Source: Candidatus Bathyarchaeota archaeon (lineage in GTDB: Archaea; Thermoproteota; Bathyarchaeia; Bathyarchaeales; UBA233). Taken from it: a stretch of 64,000 bases of DNA. The DNA is taken from positions 1-64,000 of the forward strand of contig SMYP01000181.1 in assembly GCA_007050895.1 (NCBI GenBank), given 5' to 3'. Under the pieces are notes generated by a model, which saw only the letters and a program-made list of their open reading frames with translations, ran no database searches and was not told the DNA's origin. Numbering within the stretch: position 1 is the first letter of the stretch; every line of letters starts with the position of its first letter. Positions 61,781-64,000 of this stretch are shown here, in pieces. The position numbers were made by a program, and so were the translations under genes.

Positions 61781-64000
61781 CTAAGGTTCCTCCTTGTCCT
61801 CCTCTAGGCTGAACTGCTCGTCGAGGCCGTCGCCTTCCGATTCGGCGTCGAGGTCCAGGGCGGGGGCGGCCACCTTGCGGACCACTCGGGGCCGCACGAT
61901 GTTGCCGTTCGGCTCGGGCTCCGAGATGGCGCCGCTGGCCAGGTCCTCGTCCTTGGGCATCACCGCCTTGCGCTGGACGACGGGGCGGGGTCGGATCTCC
62001 TTCTTCATGCCCTCGGGGACCGTCTTGGCGGCCTCGGGGGCGGGCTTCAGGTCGACCTCGTCCACCACCAGCTCCTCAGAGGTCTGGCCGCCCTCCGGGA
62101 CCTCCACGGTCTCGGGGGCCTCAGCGTCCTCCTCGGGGGTCGCGACGGCCTGTTCCTGCTCGATGCTCTCCAGGTCTCGGAAGGGCGTTCCACAGTACGG
62201 ACACTTCTCCGCGTCGGAGCGTATCCACGACTCGCACTCGGAGCACTTGGCCACCTCCACCTCGAACTCGATGCCGCACTTGGGGCACTGGGTGGCGGTG
62301 TCGCGCACCAGCGTGCCGCACTCGCCGCACTCCACCATGCGACCCTTGGATGAGAAGGCCCAGTAGCCCAGGGTGCCTCCGATGGCCGCCACGGCTATGA
62401 TGACGATGATGACGGTCCACAGGAGCCAGTTGGGGCCGGACTCATCCTGCTCCTCGACCTCCACCGCGATGATGGTCAGCTTGGCGGGATCGGAGGTCTC
62501 CATGTCCAGGTCGTCGTCCCGGGCGGTCACGAAGTAGTCGTACTGCCCGAAGAACCTGGGACCCACGCGGGGCGTGAACTCGAACACGCCCAGCCCGTCG
62601 GCCTGGGTCTGGTACTTCTGCATGGATATCGGGTCGTCCAGGAACACCCTCGCGTTGGGTGCGGGCGCGCCCTGGGCGGTGTTGTACTTGACAGTTCCCC
62701 GGACCACCAGCATGCCGCCGGCGGGGAACTCGGAGATCTTGGTGGTCTCCAGGACGACCACCAGAGTGGTCGGGCCCGGTGGGATCACGTCGATGGACAC
62801 CGTCCTGCTGATGCCGTTCGCCACGCCAGCGTACTCGCCGGTGGGGGTCACGACCACCTTCAGATGGTACACGCCATCCGTGAAGGGCGCGGGGACGGTG
62901 AACTCGAAGGCGCCGTCCTGGTCAAGGACGGTGGTGTTGCTCCAGGTCGAGACGTTGTCCCAAAGCTGGACCTCCACCTCACCGAAGAAGAGGGGGCTGC
63001 GCACCGTGGGGAAGACGGCGGTCGCCACGCCGTTGACCACGAACTCGGTGCCCGCCACTACCGTGGTGTTGGCGATGAAAATCTCCACCGCTATCTGGGT
63101 GGGGGGCACGATGGGCTTGCTGAAGGAGCCGGTCATCGTCTTGGCGCGGTCCAGGTTCACGAACCGGACCACCTCCTCGTCGCCGGCCTTCTCGCTCTTG
63201 GCCACGATCTTGTAGTTCCCGACGAAGTACTCGCCCTCCGGGGTCACGATGGACCCGAGGAGCGGGAGCCGGACCTTGCCGTCGTCGTTGGTCACGCCGG
63301 TGGCCTCGGACGTCCCGTTGCTGGTGTAGAATATCTCCACGTCCACGTCGGAGACGGGATTGGCCAGCACGTCCTGGATCACCACGGTGAGGTACCAGTA
63401 GACCAGCACGGTGGCGTTGCCCAGGGAGAACGGGTAGGGGACCTCGGCATCCGTGAGGTACACCTTCGTATCCTCCCGGGAGCTGACCAGGGGCTGGTTG
63501 GATGACGTGGTGTCCATGTAGAGGGTGGCCACGGCCATGTCCAGGGGCTCGTCGGCCTCCACCGCGCAATCGTTCAGCGTGAGGATGTTGGAGTCAGCGT
63601 GGAAGCTGACCACCTTTATCGAGCTTCCGGTGACGTTCGCGAAGGCGCCCGAGAAGTGGACGCTCTGGGCGGTCATGGTGATTCCCTCGAGGGACGCGGC
63701 AGGTGAATCCACGTGGAGCTCCTCCACGTAGATCTCGCCACCCTTCATGTCGAGGATGGGGACCTCGATGACCACCATGTCACCCTCCACCACGCAGCTG
63801 TTGGCCATGGTGACCTGGCCGCCGCGCAGCAGCATGCGGGCGCTGAAGGTGGACGCCTGGGCCGAGATGGTGGCACCGCCCTCGGAGACGAGGGTGGTCA
63901 CGTCGACGGTGGACCCCGGCGACATGACGAGGCTCGAGTTCCCGTACAGGTACACGTTGATCGGATAGTTGGAGGTGAGGGTCGCCCCCTGCAGGACCAG
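61781..64000 (-). CDS. Large membrane protein with extracellular beta domains and cytoplasmic zinc ribbons (5' end outside window)
   Basis: The reading frame is open to the end of the window, so the N-terminus is missing; about 739 residues are seen. The exported part is beta-rich, with an initial repetitive beta-helix-like stretch and two or three Ig-like domains. A membrane helix (around nucleotides 62430-62370) is followed by two tandem cytoplasmic zinc ribbons made of four CxxC knuckles (CGEC, CPKC, CSEC, CPYC, about 62330-62185) and an acidic tail. It is next to the 13-PKD gene on the same strand and may form an operon. It resembles the 13111 protein in layout. Confidence 0.85.
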   Translation of the reverse strand: MVLQGATLTSNYPINVYLYGNSSLVMSPGSTVDVTTLVSEGGATISAQASTFSARMLLRGGQVTMANSCVVEGDMVVIEVPILDMKGGEIYVEELHVDSPAASLEGITMTAQSVHFSGAFANVTGSSIKVVSFHADSNILTLNDCAVEADEPLDMAVATLYMDTTSSNQPLVSSREDTKVYLTDAEVPYPFSLGNATVLVYWYLTVVIQDVLANPVSDVDVEIFYTSNGTSEATGVTNDDGKVRLPLLGSIVTPEGEYFVGNYKIVAKSEKAGDEEVVRFVNLDRAKTMTGSFSKPIVPPTQIAVEIFIANTTVVAGTEFVVNGVATAVFPTVRSPLFFGEVEVQLWDNVSTWSNTTVLDQDGAFEFTVPAPFTDGVYHLKVVVTPTGEYAGVANGISRTVSIDVIPPGPTTLVVVLETTKISEFPAGGMLVVRGTVKYNTAQGAPAPNARVFLDDPISMQKYQTQADGLGVFEFTPRVGPRFFGQYDYFVTARDDDLDMETSDPAKLTIIAVEVEEQDESGPNWLLWTVIIVIIAVAAIGGTLGYWAFSSKGRMVECGECGTLVRDTATQCPKCGIEFEVEVAKCSECESWIRSDAEKCPYCGTPFRDLESIEQEQAVATPEEDAEAPETVEVPEGGQTSEELVVDEVDLKPAPEAAKTVPEGMKKEIRPRPVVQRKAVMPKDEDLASGAISEPEPNGNIVRPRVVRKVAAPALDLDAESEGDGLDEQFSLEEDKEEP

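Overview
The window is GC-rich archaeal DNA, most likely from an uncultured member of the Thermoplasmata. The evidence is two thermosome subunits, archaeosine tRNA-guanine transglycosylase, archaeal-type TyrRS and PheT, TATA-box promoters (several with the TATA box about 26 bases from the start codon, implying leaderless mRNA), C-terminal PGF-type sorting signals, and a 23S rRNA gene with no 16S or 5S gene beside it. No insertion sequence, integrase, phage gene or CRISPR array was seen, so it reads as a chromosomal core segment. The order cannot be fixed from sequence alone; a high-GC uncultured lineage is a guess.

Layout. 1-10 kb: end of a PKD surface protein, a zinc-ribbon membrane protein, a RNase H-like exonuclease, an ArsR-type regulator, the thermosome pair, Pcm methyltransferase, a membrane PKD protein and UDP-sugar dehydrogenase. 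10-13 kb: an operon of small Ras-like GTPase, V4R-DUF835, V4R and Roadblock proteins. 13-19.6 kb: a PKD/zinc-ribbon membrane protein, then a compact run of largely unknown genes (small membrane protein, PqqD-like, zinc ribbon, 862-residue beta-sandwich protein, HEAT-like protein). 19.6-23.7 kb: a short complex-I-like operon (A-like, B, fused CD, H, I) joined by 4-base stop/start overlaps. 23.8-33.5 kb: rhomboid protease, DUF368, M29-like peptidase, TyrRS with an altered HIGH motif, archaeosine TGT, a secreted protein, enolase and a DUF4287/DUF5655 protein. 33.85-36.75 kb: 23S rRNA inside a long processing stem.

37-46 kb: membrane protein plus winged-helix regulator, secreted proteins, a candidate structured RNA with its own promoter (39874-39956), a sulfite-oxidase-like/cytochrome b561-like fusion, a VOC protein, a tandem DUF4382 protein, tRNA-Ser(GCT), PheT and an acyl-CoA dehydrogenase. 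46-64 kb: a 1413-residue surface protein, a CinA-like/uracil-DNA glycosylase/PD-(D/E)XK-like group, a V4R-KaiC pair, an RHH regulator, two PhoU-TrkA_C proteins facing an MgtE/SLC41-type cation permease with a strongly structured leader RNA, OMP decarboxylase, and two large PKD/Ig-type envelope proteins.

Themes. Envelope proteins dominate: at least eight exported or membrane-anchored proteins, three of which join extracellular Ig-like domains to cytoplasmic zinc-ribbon or low-complexity tails. V4R sensor domains occur three times, beside a GTPase/Roadblock module and beside a KaiC ATPase, suggesting a signalling network. The best candidates for undescribed biology are the leader RNA of the cation permease (56961-57060), the orphan structured RNA (39874-39956), the GTPase-V4R-Roadblock operon and the unknown-gene run at 14.9-19.6 kb.
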